NCBI GenBank assembly: GCA_029946105.1
Contig: JAQSDW010000240.1
Location: 1 to 64,000 of the forward strand
From: Reyranella sp.
GTDB lineage: Bacteria; Pseudomonadota; Alphaproteobacteria; Reyranellales; Reyranellaceae
DNA length: 64,000 bases
Direction: 5' to 3'
Made by a program: the position numbers and the translations under genes. The notes under the pieces are model-generated. The model was not told the DNA's origin. It made no database searches and saw only the letters and a program-made list of their open reading frames with translations. Positions 1 to 8,602 of the stretch are shown here, piece after piece (the stretch's first letter is position 1; each line of letters opens with the position of its first letter).

Positions 1-3
1 TGA

Positions 4-1005
4 TTACTCCGCCGCCTGCTTGAAGCGGGTCGGCACCGTCTCGCCGGCTAAAAGTGCCGCCCGCGCCGCCTCGTACTCGGCCTTCAGCCGCGCCACGATC
101 TCGGCCGCCGGCGGTGCGTCGAAGATCTGGCCGACGCCCTGGCCCGCGCCCCAGATGTCGCGCCACGCCTTGGCCTTGGAGTTGCCGCCCGAGCCGAAGT
201 TCATCTTGCTCTTGTCGGCTTCCGGCAGCGCATCGGGGTCGAGGCCCGAGGCAGCGACGCTGCGCTTCAGGTAGTTGCCGTGCACGCCGGTGAAGAGGTT
301 GGTGTAGACGATCTCTTCGCCCGACGAATCGATGATGCACTGCTTGTTGGCTTCGGTGGCGTTGCCTTCCTTGCTCGCGGTGAAGCGCGTGCCGAGATAG
401 GCGAGATCGGCGCCCATCGCCTGCGCGGCCAGCACCGAAGCGCCGTTGGAGATCGAGCCCGAGAGCAGGATGCAGCCGTCGTAGAACTGGCGCACTTCCG
501 GCACCAGCGCGAACGGCGACAGGGCGCCGGCATGGCCGCCGGCGCCTGCACACACCAGGATCAGGCCGTCGACGCCAGCCTGTAGAGCGCGCTTGGCGTG
601 CTTCACATTGGTCACGTCGTGAAACACCAGGCAGCCGTAGCGGTGCGCCGATTTCACTACGTCGTCGGGCGCGCGCAGCGAGGTGATCTGGATCGGCACC
701 TTGTATTTTTCACAGAGGTCGATGTCGTGCTGCAGGCGGTCGTTCGAGCTGTGCACGATCTGGTTGACCGCGAACGGCGCCACCTTCTTCTCGGGATGCT
801 TGGCCTTGTACTCGGCAAGCTCCGAGGTGATGCGCTTCAGCCACTCCTCGAGCATTTCCTTGGGCCGCGCGTTCAGCGCCGGGAAGGCGCCGACGATGCC
901 GGCCTTGCACTGCTCGATCACCAGATCCGGGTTGGACACGATGAAGAGGGGCGCGCCGACCACGGGGATCGACAGGTTGTCGCGCAGCAGGGCCGGAAGG
1001 GCCAT
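4..1005 (-). CDS. Nitronate monooxygenase / 2-nitropropane dioxygenase-like flavoprotein
   Basis: This 333-residue protein is a likely FMN-dependent TIM-barrel oxidoreductase of the nitronate monooxygenase (NPD) family, which oxidises alkyl nitronates. The N-terminus has the family pattern of a GAPLFIVS segment followed by EQCKAGIVGAFPALNARP (about residues 17-48). The flavin-binding and catalytic loop GAGGHAG lies near residues 154-160, with the conserved His at 158. The length is normal for the family and both ends are complete. It is the first gene of the window. The next minus-strand gene upstream, DUF2306, is about 60 bp away, so co-transcription is possible. The substrate cannot be read from the sequence; many members act on compounds other than nitroalkanes. 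Confidence 0.85.
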   Translation of the reverse strand: MALPALLRDNLSIPVVGAPLFIVSNPDLVIEQCKAGIVGAFPALNARPKEMLEEWLKRITSELAEYKAKHPEKKVAPFAVNQIVHSSNDRLQHDIDLCEKYKVPIQITSLRAPDDVVKSAHRYGCLVFHDVTNVKHAKRALQAGVDGLILVCAGAGGHAGALSPFALVPEVRQFYDGCILLSGSISNGASVLAAQAMGADLAYLGTRFTASKEGNATEANKQCIIDSSGEEIVYTNLFTGVHGNYLKRSVAASGLDPDALPEADKSKMNFGSGGNSKAKAWRDIWGAGQGVGQIFDAPPAAEIVARLKAEYEAARAALLAGETVPTRFKQAAE

Positions 1006-1065
1006 CGTTTCGCTCCTTGGAATGACAATTCAGATTTGGACGGGACCTAGCACGAAGCCGCCGCT

Positions 1066-1461
1066 TCAGAAACCGAACACCGCCTTGGACAGGACACGAC
1101 CGGGCAGGAGCGTCAGCAATCCGGCGATCCATATACCGCCAGCGTAGACGCCGATCATGATAAAGCGATGGATCTGCACCCGGCCTCGACGCGCCATGAT
1201 CCAGGCGAACGGCAGGGCGACGAGTACGAAGGCCGACAACAGGTGCAGGAAGCTGAATCCGCCGTGGGCGATGCCGCGGACCCAGAATGTGCTGACGGCG
1301 GAGACCGTCATCAGGGCGATGTACGTCATACCGAGCGCCCGGTGCGGCCGCGTGCCTTTGGGCCGAATCATCATCCACGAGCCGATAACGAAAGCGGCCG
1401 ATATGGTCGCGAGGTGAATCTGCGTCGCGCTGCCCGCCGAGAGGATGGGCTCGAGCGTCAT
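1066..1461 (-). CDS. DUF2306-type small integral membrane protein
   Basis: This is a 131-residue hydrophobic protein with about four membrane segments. An HRALG motif and a later QIHRFIMIG motif are typical of DUF2306 membrane proteins, whose function is unknown. I start it at the ATG giving MTLEPIL, only 4 bp after the GST stop codon. An ATG ten residues further upstream lies inside the GST gene and would add a non-hydrophobic extension. The tight spacing suggests co-transcription with the upstream GST. The conserved histidines could bind heme or metal, but nothing here proves that. Confidence 0.7.
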   Translation of the reverse strand: MTLEPILSAGSATQIHLATISAAFVIGSWMMIRPKGTRPHRALGMTYIALMTVSAVSTFWVRGIAHGGFSFLHLLSAFVLVALPFAWIMARRGRVQIHRFIMIGVYAGGIWIAGLLTLLPGRVLSKAVFGF

Positions 1462-1465
1462 CGAC

Positions 1466-2131
1466 CTACTTGAGAACCTCGTAGGCGCCACCTTTTTCGA
1501 CCGCGCGCTTGTAGGCCGGCCGCGCCTGGATGCGGTCGACGAAGGCCTTGAGCTTGGGCAGCCGGGCGAAGATCGGCGACCGCGCCGCCGCCGCCTCGAG
1601 CGGGAAGCTCATCTGGATATCGGCCGCCGAGAAATCCTTGCCCGCGAACCATTCGCGCTTGCCGAGTTCGCTTTCGAGGAAGGCGAAGTGGTTGGTGATC
1701 TGCGGGCCGAGCAGGGTCTTGTCGGCGCCGTTCGCGATCGCGCGCGCGACCGGCCGCATGAAGAAGGGCACGCGTCCGGGAAGCTTGCCGAACACCAGCT
1801 TCATGAACAGCAGCGGCATCAGCGAGCCTTCGGCGTAGTGTATGAAGTAGGTGTAGTGCAGCGCCTCCGGCGTGCCGACGGGCGGCGAGAACTTGCCGCT
1901 GCCGTAGGTGGCCGCCAGGTACTCCAGGATGGCGCCCGATTCGGCCAGCGTCTTGTCGCCGTCGGTGATCACCGGCGACTTGCCCAGCGGATGCACGGCG
2001 CGCAGCGAGGCCGGCGCCTGCATCGACGGCTCGCGCTCGTAGCGCCTGATCTCGTACGGCACGCCGAGCTCTTCCAGCATCCACAGGATGCGCTGCGAGC
2101 GCGAGTTGTTCAGGTGATGGACGACGATCAT
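1466..2131 (-). CDS. Glutathione S-transferase
   Basis: This cytosolic glutathione transferase conjugates glutathione to electrophiles or uses it in isomerase or peroxidase reactions. The protein opens with VHHLNNSRSQRILWMLEEL, the glutathione-site pattern of one bacterial GST subgroup, and an ESGAILEYLA segment follows near residue 65. The helical C-terminal domain includes the usual GKDFSAADIQ motif. I prefer the ATG at 2131 (221 residues). An in-frame ATG three codons upstream (2140) abuts an AAGGA element, while 2131 lies 9 bp from it and fits family N-termini better. A DUF2306 gene follows immediately. A second GST is encoded at 11656. Confidence 0.85.
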   Translation of the reverse strand: MIVVHHLNNSRSQRILWMLEELGVPYEIRRYEREPSMQAPASLRAVHPLGKSPVITDGDKTLAESGAILEYLAATYGSGKFSPPVGTPEALHYTYFIHYAEGSLMPLLFMKLVFGKLPGRVPFFMRPVARAIANGADKTLLGPQITNHFAFLESELGKREWFAGKDFSAADIQMSFPLEAAAARSPIFARLPKLKAFVDRIQARPAYKRAVEKGGAYEVLK

Positions 2132-2151
2132 GGTTTTCATTCCTTCATGTT

Positions 2152-2177
2152 CCTCTCCCCTCTACGCGGGGGAGAGG
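2152..2177. repeat. Short GC-rich palindrome between GST and carotenoid oxygenase genes
   Basis: CCTCTCCCC (2152-2160) is an exact inverted repeat of GGGGAGAGG (2169-2177) around an 8-base loop. It sits in the 61 bp between two minus-strand genes. The CTCTCCCC...GGGGAGAG form resembles dispersed intergenic palindromes common in alphaproteobacterial genomes. A related hairpin lies at 51344-51370. It may act as an attenuating or stabilising mRNA hairpin. It has no T-run, so it is not a typical intrinsic terminator. Confidence 0.5.
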
Positions 2178-2192
2178 AAATCGGACCAGAGA

Positions 2193-3629
2193 CTACAGCG
2201 TCCCCGGCCGCCAGTTGCCGTGGAAGCCGGCCGGCACGCGGCTGCTGAGGTGGGCCAGCGCGATCGGGCCCTTGGCGAGGTCGGTCGCCTCGAACACGGC
2301 GAGATCGCTGCGCTTCTCCTCGCCGCGATACAGCACGCTCAGCAGCCAGCCGTCGCCCTCGGCCGCATCGTCCGAACGCGGCACGAAGATCGGCTCGCCG
2401 AACCGGTCGTCGGGACCGGCCGACCAGCCCGTGCTCTTGCCGCTCTTGAGGTCGTAGTGGACGAGCCCGTCCTGGCGCGGATCGCCGGTCTTGGGATCGG
2501 TGATGTCGCCGGCCACGATCCAGCCATGGCGGTAGTCGCTCATGCAGAAGCGCTCGTCGAAGCGCGGGAACTCGCCCGAGCGGTCGTCGAGCTGCTCTTC
2601 CTTCATGGTGTTGCCGTGGCCATCGAAGTCGAAGGTCCAGCGGAACAACTTGGCCATCGGCAGTTCCCTGGTCGAGGGCGAGCCGTCGGGCAGCGGGAAC
2701 AGCGGCGCCACGTCGTATTTCATGACGTCGACCACGATCTTGCCGTCGGCCGTCTCGAAATGGTTCATCGGATGGAAGACGTAGGAGGGAGGCGCCGTCA
2801 CCCACTTAACGTCGGCCACCGTGCCCTTGCGCGGAATAAAGGCGATGTGCGTGCCCTTGTCGGGCTCCCAGGCGAATGGTGGCTTGCCCGACATGGCGCG
2901 TTCCATCGAGCTGGTGAGCGGGAAGATCGGCAGCACGATCCAGTTCTTGGTCACGGCGAAGTCGTGGATCATCGACGGGAACGGGCCCTCCAGGATCTCG
3001 GCGCGTGTCACCTTGCCGTGCCGGTCGACGGTCTGCAGGCTCACTTCCTTGGTGAAGCGGCCGGTGGCCGAGTAGCCGAAGAAGATCATCTCGCCGGTTT
3101 CGGGATCGAACTTGGGATGCGCCGTGAACGGGCCGTTGAGCTTGTTGCCGTAGGTCTCGTAGCCGCCGTCGGGTCCGACCGGCATCAGGCTCGCCGGATC
3201 GAGCGAATAGGGCGCGTGCGCCTCTTCCAGCGCCAGCAGGCGGCCGGCGTGCCAGACGATGTTGGTGTTGGCGATGGTGGAGTTGAGCGCCATCACGCGC
3301 GGGTCGGTGTAGCGCGGGTTGCCGAAGGTGCCGGAGAGGCCCTCGCCTTCCTCGTTCTCCATCTTCCACTTGGGCGTGCGCACCCAGCGGTTCTTGTAGG
3401 AGGCGTTGCCGTTCTCGATATGGAAGGCGTGGATCATGCCGTCGCCGCCGAACCAGTGGTAGGGCCCGCGCGGCGCGAACTGCGGGTTGGGGCCGTTGCG
3501 GTAGAGCGTGCCGCAGAGCTCGCGCGGCATCTCGCCGGTGATGTGCAGGTGGGCCGCGTCAGCCTCGGTGTTCACCGGCCCGTAGTAGCCGTGCAGGAAG
3601 GGATTGTCGGTCGGAAAGGCCTTCGCCAT
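2193..3629 (-). CDS. Carotenoid oxygenase family protein (RPE65/lignostilbene dioxygenase-like)
   Basis: This 478-residue non-heme iron protein of the carotenoid cleavage oxygenase family oxidatively splits C=C bonds of carotenoids, apocarotenoids or stilbenes. The four iron-ligand histidines of the beta-propeller are recognisable: FTAHPKFDPETG (His171), MIHDFAVT (His222), one in the FHPMNHFE segment (286 or 290) and the C-terminal GFHGNW (His470). The usual N-terminal LYRNGPNP motif is at about 42-49. The start at 3629 is preceded by a GGAGG ribosome site with good spacing. The ATG at 3644 overlaps that site and is less likely. The gene seems monocistronic, with its own operator-like palindrome upstream. 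Lignin-derived stilbenes are as plausible a substrate as carotenoids. Confidence 0.88.
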   Translation of the reverse strand: MAKAFPTDNPFLHGYYGPVNTEADAAHLHITGEMPRELCGTLYRNGPNPQFAPRGPYHWFGGDGMIHAFHIENGNASYKNRWVRTPKWKMENEEGEGLSGTFGNPRYTDPRVMALNSTIANTNIVWHAGRLLALEEAHAPYSLDPASLMPVGPDGGYETYGNKLNGPFTAHPKFDPETGEMIFFGYSATGRFTKEVSLQTVDRHGKVTRAEILEGPFPSMIHDFAVTKNWIVLPIFPLTSSMERAMSGKPPFAWEPDKGTHIAFIPRKGTVADVKWVTAPPSYVFHPMNHFETADGKIVVDVMKYDVAPLFPLPDGSPSTRELPMAKLFRWTFDFDGHGNTMKEEQLDDRSGEFPRFDERFCMSDYRHGWIVAGDITDPKTGDPRQDGLVHYDLKSGKSTGWSAGPDDRFGEPIFVPRSDDAAEGDGWLLSVLYRGEEKRSDLAVFEATDLAKGPIALAHLSSRVPAGFHGNWRPGTL

Positions 3630-3650
3630 GGCGGGATCCTCCATCTGGGA

Positions 3651-3663
3651 CGTTACGGTAACG
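3651..3663. promoter_or_regulatory. Perfect 13-bp palindrome upstream of the carotenoid oxygenase gene
   Basis: CGTTACGGTAACG is a perfect 6-1-6 palindrome located 22 bp before the start codon of the carotenoid oxygenase gene, downstream of where its promoter should lie. A looser second pair, TGTGTAT (3665-3671) and ATACACA (3688-3694), flanks the probable promoter. This position and symmetry are typical of a TetR/GntR-type repressor operator. No such regulator gene lies next to it, so the regulator would act from elsewhere. Confidence 0.5.
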
Positions 3664-3762
3664 CTGTGTATCTAACGCACGCTATCAATACACAATGTTC
3701 CCCGCAAGGAGAATCTCGGGGACGATAGTGGCCAGATTTCCGTGGGCGAGTTTAGGCCAGAA

Positions 3763-5040
3763 TCACGCTGAGAGCTTTGCCGGGCGGCTTTCGATCCGGC
3801 GGAAATAAAAGTGCCCGCCGATGCCCAATGCCAGGATCAGGAGGCCGAGCAGGAACTCGGTGAGGGTGGGGCCCAGCAGGTCGAACAGCGGGGTCGCCGC
3901 CAGATTGAAGCCCAGCATCGAGGCCGCCATGACGGCCAGGCGCAGCCGGAAGACGCGGGCGATCTCGGCGCCGCGATAGGAGGTTTGCAGGCGGGTGATC
4001 ATCGGGATGAAGAAGAACGGCCCACCGAAGCCTGCGATCAGGCTGGCCAGCATCATGGCCGGCAGCATCCAGGGATTGGGCAGGGCCCAGACGGCGACCG
4101 CCAGCAGCGCGAAGCCCGTGCCCATGGCGACATAGCCCAGGAACATGGTCGAGAGCGGCCGGCGAAAGCGGACGCTGCCCGCGATCAGGTTGCCGGCGAC
4201 GTCGCCCGCGCCGCCGACGCCGATGATCAGGCCGAGGGCGGCCAGCCCCTCGAAGTCGAACAGGCGCGGATCGTGCTGCTTCACCATCAGGGCGATGCAG
4301 AGCTGCAGCGCCACGCTCCATGGTCCGTTGGCCAGCGCATTCACCAGCAGCAGCGTGCCGATCGTGGGCTCGCGCCGCATCAGGCGCGCACCGTCGAGGA
4401 GCGCATCCAAGACGCCGTGCAGCCCGGCACGGCCGCGCTGTGGGCGGTGGGTGCTGTCGACCAGCCGGTCGCGCACCGCCCAGATCGCCAGGCCCGAGAG
4501 CACGAAGCCCAGCGCGGTGACCGAAAGAAAATGGATGACCGGCAGGAGCGAGTTGAGCACGGCGGCCAGCATCGGCCCGATCAGGCGGGCCAGCCGCCAG
4601 GTGGCATCGAACAGGCCGTTGATCGCCTGCATGGCGTCGCGGTTGGGCACCAGCACCGGCACCGCCGACTGCAGCGCCGGCGTGAACACCATGCGCATGG
4701 CCGCGATCCCCATCACCGACAACACCAGCAGGGGAATAGAGACGCCCCAGACGTAGGCGCCGGCCACCGGCAGCAGGGCCAGCACCGCGCTCACGCCCTT
4801 CGCGCCGATCATGGCGCGGTCGGCCTGCCAGCGATCGAACACCGAGGCGCCCAGCAAGCCGACCACGAGCATGGCGCCATACTGCGCGGCGTTGACGTAG
4901 CCCGCGGCATTGCCGATCTGCTCCGCCGCGATCCACACCACGGCGACGCGGAACAGGTCCTCGCCGATGGTGGAGGCGGCGAGGCCCGACCATACGGTCG
5001 CGACGGCGGGATCCTTCAGCGGACGGAAGATGGGCAGCAT
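3763..5040 (-). CDS. MFS transporter, EntS/enterobactin-exporter-like
   Basis: This 425-residue major facilitator protein has about 10-12 membrane segments. It starts with FRPLKDPAVATVWSGLAAS, like the EntS/MFS_3 subgroup, which exports siderophores and other small molecules. It is the last gene of a four-gene minus-strand operon (alkA-like, phospholipase/carboxylesterase, beta-lactamase-fold esterase, MFS). It begins 12 bp after the stop of the esterase gene, with no strong ribosome site, which suggests translational coupling. The cargo is unknown; pairing with two hydrolases hints at export of a hydrolysed or toxic compound, but that is inference. Confidence 0.8.
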   Translation of the reverse strand: MLPIFRPLKDPAVATVWSGLAASTIGEDLFRVAVVWIAAEQIGNAAGYVNAAQYGAMLVVGLLGASVFDRWQADRAMIGAKGVSAVLALLPVAGAYVWGVSIPLLVLSVMGIAAMRMVFTPALQSAVPVLVPNRDAMQAINGLFDATWRLARLIGPMLAAVLNSLLPVIHFLSVTALGFVLSGLAIWAVRDRLVDSTHRPQRGRAGLHGVLDALLDGARLMRREPTIGTLLLVNALANGPWSVALQLCIALMVKQHDPRLFDFEGLAALGLIIGVGGAGDVAGNLIAGSVRFRRPLSTMFLGYVAMGTGFALLAVAVWALPNPWMLPAMMLASLIAGFGGPFFFIPMITRLQTSYRGAEIARVFRLRLAVMAASMLGFNLAATPLFDLLGPTLTEFLLGLLILALGIGGHFYFRRIESRPAKLSA

Positions 5041-5052
5041 CAGCTGTTCAGC

Positions 5053-6273
5053 TCAGCGCGCCCACACGCCGCCGTCCTTGTTCTTGTAGCCGAGCGACAG
5101 ATAGGCCGCGTCGACCAGGGGTTGGCCGCGGCCGTTCATCAGCAGGCCGGGGCCCATGCGATTCATCGTGTAGCCGAAGGAGAGGCCGGCCACCGGATCG
5201 GCGAAGCCCAGCGAGCCGCCGGCGCCGACATGGCCGAAGGCGGGGCTGCCCAGGATGACGCTGTCGCAGTCCTCGCCGAACAATTTGGCGCCCAGGCTGC
5301 GCTTGCGGTTGTCCATCGACTTCATGAAGCCCAGGGCAAAGCGTGTCGGGATGCGCAGCGTGGCGTCGTCGTGCGTGGCCATGGACACTTCGCCCATGCG
5401 CGCGAGCGTCGTGGCGTCGACCAGCTTGCCGCCGCCATTGGCCAGCGGCCCATACATGCCCGCGAGGCCGCGGGCGTTGGTGATGCCGTTGGCGGCGCCG
5501 ATCTCGGCGGCATGGCCGGCGCGGGTGTTGGCGCCGCCGCCCATGAAGGCACCGATGTTGAAGAAGAACAGAGCGGCCGTGGATTGCCGGTTGGTGGCGA
5601 GGTCCTGCAGAAACGGCGTCTTCATGTCCTCGGCCTTGTAGACATGCGGCAGGACTGGTGCGACGCGCGGCTCGATCTCTTCCGGCAGGCCGATCCAGAA
5701 ATCGAGTCCCAGTGGCTTGGCGACCTCGTCCTGGAAGAACGTGCCGAGCGACTTGCCGCTCGCACGGCGCACCATCTCGCCCACCGTCCAGCCGAAGGTG
5801 ACGCCGTGATAGCCGTTGCGCGTGCCGGGGACCCAGAACGGCTCCTCGTCGGCCAGCCGCCCGGTCATGTAGGCCCAGTCGTAGGGCCCGTCGTCCTTCA
5901 CCTTGGCGCGCAGTGCCGGCACGCCGGCAGAATGGTCGAGCATCATGCGCGTGGTCACGTGCGCCTTGCCGTGCTGGCCGAACTCAGGCCACAGCTCAGT
6001 GACCGGCGCATCGAGATCGAGCTCGCCGCGCGAGGCCAGGACGTGCGCGCAGAGCGCCGTCGCTCCCTTGGTGCAGGAGAAGACGATGCTCACCGTGTCC
6101 CGCTTCCACGGCGTGCCGCTCTTGGGATCGGCGACGCCGCCCCAGAGATCGACCACGGTTTCGCCGCCCACGGTCAGGCAGACCGAGGCGCCGACCTCGC
6201 CGTTGGCGTCGAAGTTCGCCTTGAAAGCCTCGGCGACGCGTTCGAAGCCGGGCTTGCACGTGCCTTCGATCAT
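5053..6273 (-). CDS. Serine hydrolase of the beta-lactamase / EstB esterase family
   Basis: This 406-residue class C beta-lactamase-fold hydrolase most resembles EstB-type carboxylesterases. The nucleophile motif SxxK is SCTK at residues 66-69. The catalytic tyrosine region is the PGTRNGYHGVTFGW segment, and the third motif is FGHVGAGGSLGFADP near the C-terminus. No signal peptide is visible, which favours a cytoplasmic esterase over a beta-lactamase. The start codon overlaps the stop of the upstream phospholipase-like gene by four bases (ATGA), so they are co-translated. It is followed by the MFS gene. Confidence 0.85.
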   Translation of the reverse strand: MIEGTCKPGFERVAEAFKANFDANGEVGASVCLTVGGETVVDLWGGVADPKSGTPWKRDTVSIVFSCTKGATALCAHVLASRGELDLDAPVTELWPEFGQHGKAHVTTRMMLDHSAGVPALRAKVKDDGPYDWAYMTGRLADEEPFWVPGTRNGYHGVTFGWTVGEMVRRASGKSLGTFFQDEVAKPLGLDFWIGLPEEIEPRVAPVLPHVYKAEDMKTPFLQDLATNRQSTAALFFFNIGAFMGGGANTRAGHAAEIGAANGITNARGLAGMYGPLANGGGKLVDATTLARMGEVSMATHDDATLRIPTRFALGFMKSMDNRKRSLGAKLFGEDCDSVILGSPAFGHVGAGGSLGFADPVAGLSFGYTMNRMGPGLLMNGRGQPLVDAAYLSLGYKNKDGGVWAR

Positions 6274-6962
6274 TTCGGGACCGGCAGCTTGAAGACTTCG
6301 AGCAGGAAGCGCGCGGCGTGGCTGAGAGCGCTTTCGTTGATGCCGTGGCCCACACCCTCGGCGATATGGACGGCGACCGCGACATTGTTCTGCTGCAGCG
6401 TCTCGGCCGCCCGCTCGGTCAACACGTGCGGCAACATTTCGTCGCTGTCGCCGTGCGCCAGCAGTATCGGCGGCCGTGACTTGATCTCTTCCTGCAGCAC
6501 TTCGGGACCTGCCAGCATGCCGGAGAAGCCGACGATGCCAGCCAGCGGCTTGGCGCGGCGCAAGCCCACGTGCAGCGCCATCATGGTGCCCTGGCTGAAG
6601 CCGACCAGGGCGGTTTTCGATTCATCGAGCCCGTACTGCGCCATGGTCTCGTCGAGAAAGGCATCGACGAGAGGCCCGGCGCTGCGCACGCCTGCGAGCG
6701 TCAGTGCGGGATCGAGGCGGGAGATGCCAAACCATTGGTAGCCGAAGGGATTGCCTTCGCAGGGGTAGGGCGCGTTGGGCGCGTGAAACACCACGTCGGG
6801 CATCAGCGGCGCCAGCACCGGGGCGAGCCCGATCAGGTCGTTGCCGTCGGCGCCGTAGCCGTGCAGCAGGATCACGAGATGGCCAGGCTTGCCCTCGCCT
6901 TGCGGGCCGTAGCTGGCGCCCTCCAACTTGCCCTTTATCGTGGTCGTCTCGGGTTTGGTCAT
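6270..6962 (-). CDS. Phospholipase/carboxylesterase family alpha/beta hydrolase
   Basis: This 230-residue alpha/beta hydrolase of the acyl-protein-thioesterase/phospholipase-carboxylesterase family hydrolyses short acyl esters. The oxyanion segment is LLHGYGADGNDLI (about 32-44). The nucleophile elbow GFSQG places Ser123, HGDSDEMLP supplies Asp174 and GVGHGI supplies His206, giving a complete triad. The ATG overlaps the stop codon of the alkA-like gene (ATGA at 6959-6962), and its own stop overlaps the next gene. It is therefore an internal gene of the four-gene operon. Confidence 0.87.
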   Translation of the reverse strand: MTKPETTTIKGKLEGASYGPQGEGKPGHLVILLHGYGADGNDLIGLAPVLAPLMPDVVFHAPNAPYPCEGNPFGYQWFGISRLDPALTLAGVRSAGPLVDAFLDETMAQYGLDESKTALVGFSQGTMMALHVGLRRAKPLAGIVGFSGMLAGPEVLQEEIKSRPPILLAHGDSDEMLPHVLTERAAETLQQNNVAVAVHIAEGVGHGINESALSHAARFLLEVFKLPVPK

Positions 6963-7636
6963 TTGGCCGTCTTCCCCACCTTGATGTCTTCCTTGAGGGG
7001 CTTGGGACCCCAGTCCGGCATGCTGCGGCGATAGTGCCAGAGCAGCAGCGCGGCAGCACTCCGCCAGGGCCGCCACGCCTCGGCGATTTTTAAAAGCCGC
7101 TTTGCGTCGGGCCGCTTGCGCAACCGCTTGAGATGCTGGGCGGCGACGATCAGGCCGAGGTCGAGGCCGGGCATGATGTCGGGCCTGCCGTGCGCGAACA
7201 TCAGGTAGATCTCGGCCGTCCACGGGCCGATGCCCTTGGCCTGGGTCAGCATTGCGATGGCTGCCGCGTCGTCGAGGTCGTCCAACGCGGAGAAGTCGAT
7301 GCGGCCCTCGACGACGTCCGACGCGAGGCTGCGGCCGTAGCGCACCTTGGCGCCGCTGAGGCCGACGGCGCGCAACTGCTCGTCGCTTTGTGCCAGGAAC
7401 TCCGCCGGTTCCATCGACGGCACCGCCGCCTCTAGGCGCAGCCAGATGCTGCGCGCGGCATGCACCGAGACCTGCTGGCCCACGATCGAGCGCATCAGGC
7501 CGCCGAAGCCCGTCGGCATCTCGCGCCGCACGGGATGTCCCACGTCCTTCAGGACGCGCGCGAAGTCGGCGTCGGCACGCGCGAGATGGCGCATCGCTTT
7601 CTTGAGATTTGCATCGTCGAGGATGATCTTGCTCAC
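6959..7636 (-). CDS. DNA-3-methyladenine glycosylase II (AlkA-like)
   Basis: This 225-residue HhH-GPD base-excision glycosylase removes alkylated purines from DNA. The helix-hairpin-helix segment LTQAKGIGPWTAEIY is at about 130-144 and the catalytic aspartate is in PGLDLGL (Asp159). It lacks the N-terminal domain of E. coli AlkA, as many alphaproteobacterial homologues do. The reading frame is open far upstream into gluQ and the Rieske gene, but that extension is antisense shadow. The GTG at 7636 giving VSKIILDD is the sensible start, because gluQ begins divergently 45 bp away. It heads an overlapping operon with two hydrolases and an exporter, a context that suggests detoxification of reactive compounds. 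Confidence 0.87.
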   Translation of the reverse strand: MSKIILDDANLKKAMRHLARADADFARVLKDVGHPVRREMPTGFGGLMRSIVGQQVSVHAARSIWLRLEAAVPSMEPAEFLAQSDEQLRAVGLSGAKVRYGRSLASDVVEGRIDFSALDDLDDAAAIAMLTQAKGIGPWTAEIYLMFAHGRPDIMPGLDLGLIVAAQHLKRLRKRPDAKRLLKIAEAWRPWRSAAALLLWHYRRSMPDWGPKPLKEDIKVGKTAK

Positions 7637-7681
7637 CTGTTCGGCATAGCACGCTCTGCGAGGTCGCTGTAACGTCCGTTC

Positions 7682-8593
7682 ATGTCCCCTGACATGCAGC
7701 CGGTCGTCACGCGTTTTGCTCCCAGCCCGACCGGCCTGCTGCATCTCGGCAGCGCCTATTCGGCACTGGTCGCCTGGACCCGGGCGCGCGAGGCCGGCGG
7801 CCGGTTCCTGCTGCGCATCGAGGACACCGACATCCGCCGCTGCCGACGTGAATACGAGACCGCGATCCTGCGGGACCTGAAATGGCTCGGCCTCGGCTGG
7901 GATGGCGAGGTGCGCCGCCAGTCGGATCACTTCTCCGACTACGGCCGCGAACTCGATCGGCTGGGCGACCGTGGCCTGGTCTATCCCTGCTTCTGCAGCC
8001 GTGCGGAGATCGAGCGCGAGATCGCCGCATCGGCCAGCGCTCCCCATGACTCTCTTCCGGGTGGCTCTCTTCCAGGGGGCCCTCTTCTGGGGCCTGACGG
8101 TCCGCTCTATCCGGGGACCTGCCGGCATGTGGCGCCCGCCGAGCGCAAGCGGCGGATCGCGGCCGGCCGCGAGTTCTGCATGCGCCTCGATTCGGGGCGT
8201 GCCGCCGCCACCGCAGGATCCTACGACTTCGTCGACGAGCGCCGCGGACGGATCGAAGGCCAGCCGCTGCTGATGGGCGACTTCGTCATCGCCCGCAAGG
8301 ACACGCCGACCAGCTACCACCTCGCGGTCACTGTCGACGATCATCTGCAGGGCGTCACCCTGGTGACACGCGGCGAGGACATCCTGCCCTCGACCCACAT
8401 CCACGTCCTGCTGCAACGCCTGCTGGGCTATGCGACGCCGCTCTATGCCCATCATCCACTGATCACCGATGCCACCGGGCGGCGCCTGGCCAAGCGCGAC
8501 AAGGATCTCACCGTGCAGTCGCTGCGCGAAAGTGGCGTCGGTCCGGCAGAAGTGCGCCGGCGCGCACTGGCGGCGGCGGGCCGGCAGGCCTAA
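7682..8593 (+). CDS. gluQ: Glutamyl-Q tRNA(Asp) synthetase
   Basis: This 303-residue paralogue of the glutamyl-tRNA synthetase catalytic core lacks an anticodon-binding domain. It attaches glutamate to queuosine at position 34 of tRNA(Asp). The HIGH-type motif is in the APSPTGLLHLGSA segment (about 13-25), followed by RIEDTDIRR. The zinc-site elements YPCFCSR and YPGTCRH are present. The KMSKS equivalent is RRLAKRD near residue 267. Between the two zinc half-sites there is a small insertion made of about three 15-bp direct repeats (8049-8096; SLPGG-like units), unusual for the family. It is followed 9 bp later by the Rieske gene, and lies divergent from alkA. Confidence 0.92.
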   Translation: MSPDMQPVVTRFAPSPTGLLHLGSAYSALVAWTRAREAGGRFLLRIEDTDIRRCRREYETAILRDLKWLGLGWDGEVRRQSDHFSDYGRELDRLGDRGLVYPCFCSRAEIEREIAASASAPHDSLPGGSLPGGPLLGPDGPLYPGTCRHVAPAERKRRIAAGREFCMRLDSGRAAATAGSYDFVDERRGRIEGQPLLMGDFVIARKDTPTSYHLAVTVDDHLQGVTLVTRGEDILPSTHIHVLLQRLLGYATPLYAHHPLITDATGRRLAKRDKDLTVQSLRESGVGPAEVRRRALAAAGRQA

Positions 8594-8602
8594 CATTCCG
8601 CC

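Noticed and set aside
3811-6741. 976-residue plus-strand ORF
   Set aside because: It is antisense to the MFS and esterase genes, whose motifs are complete. It is rich in His, Arg, Gln and Ala, as expected from the complement of high-GC codons, and has no recognisable domain.
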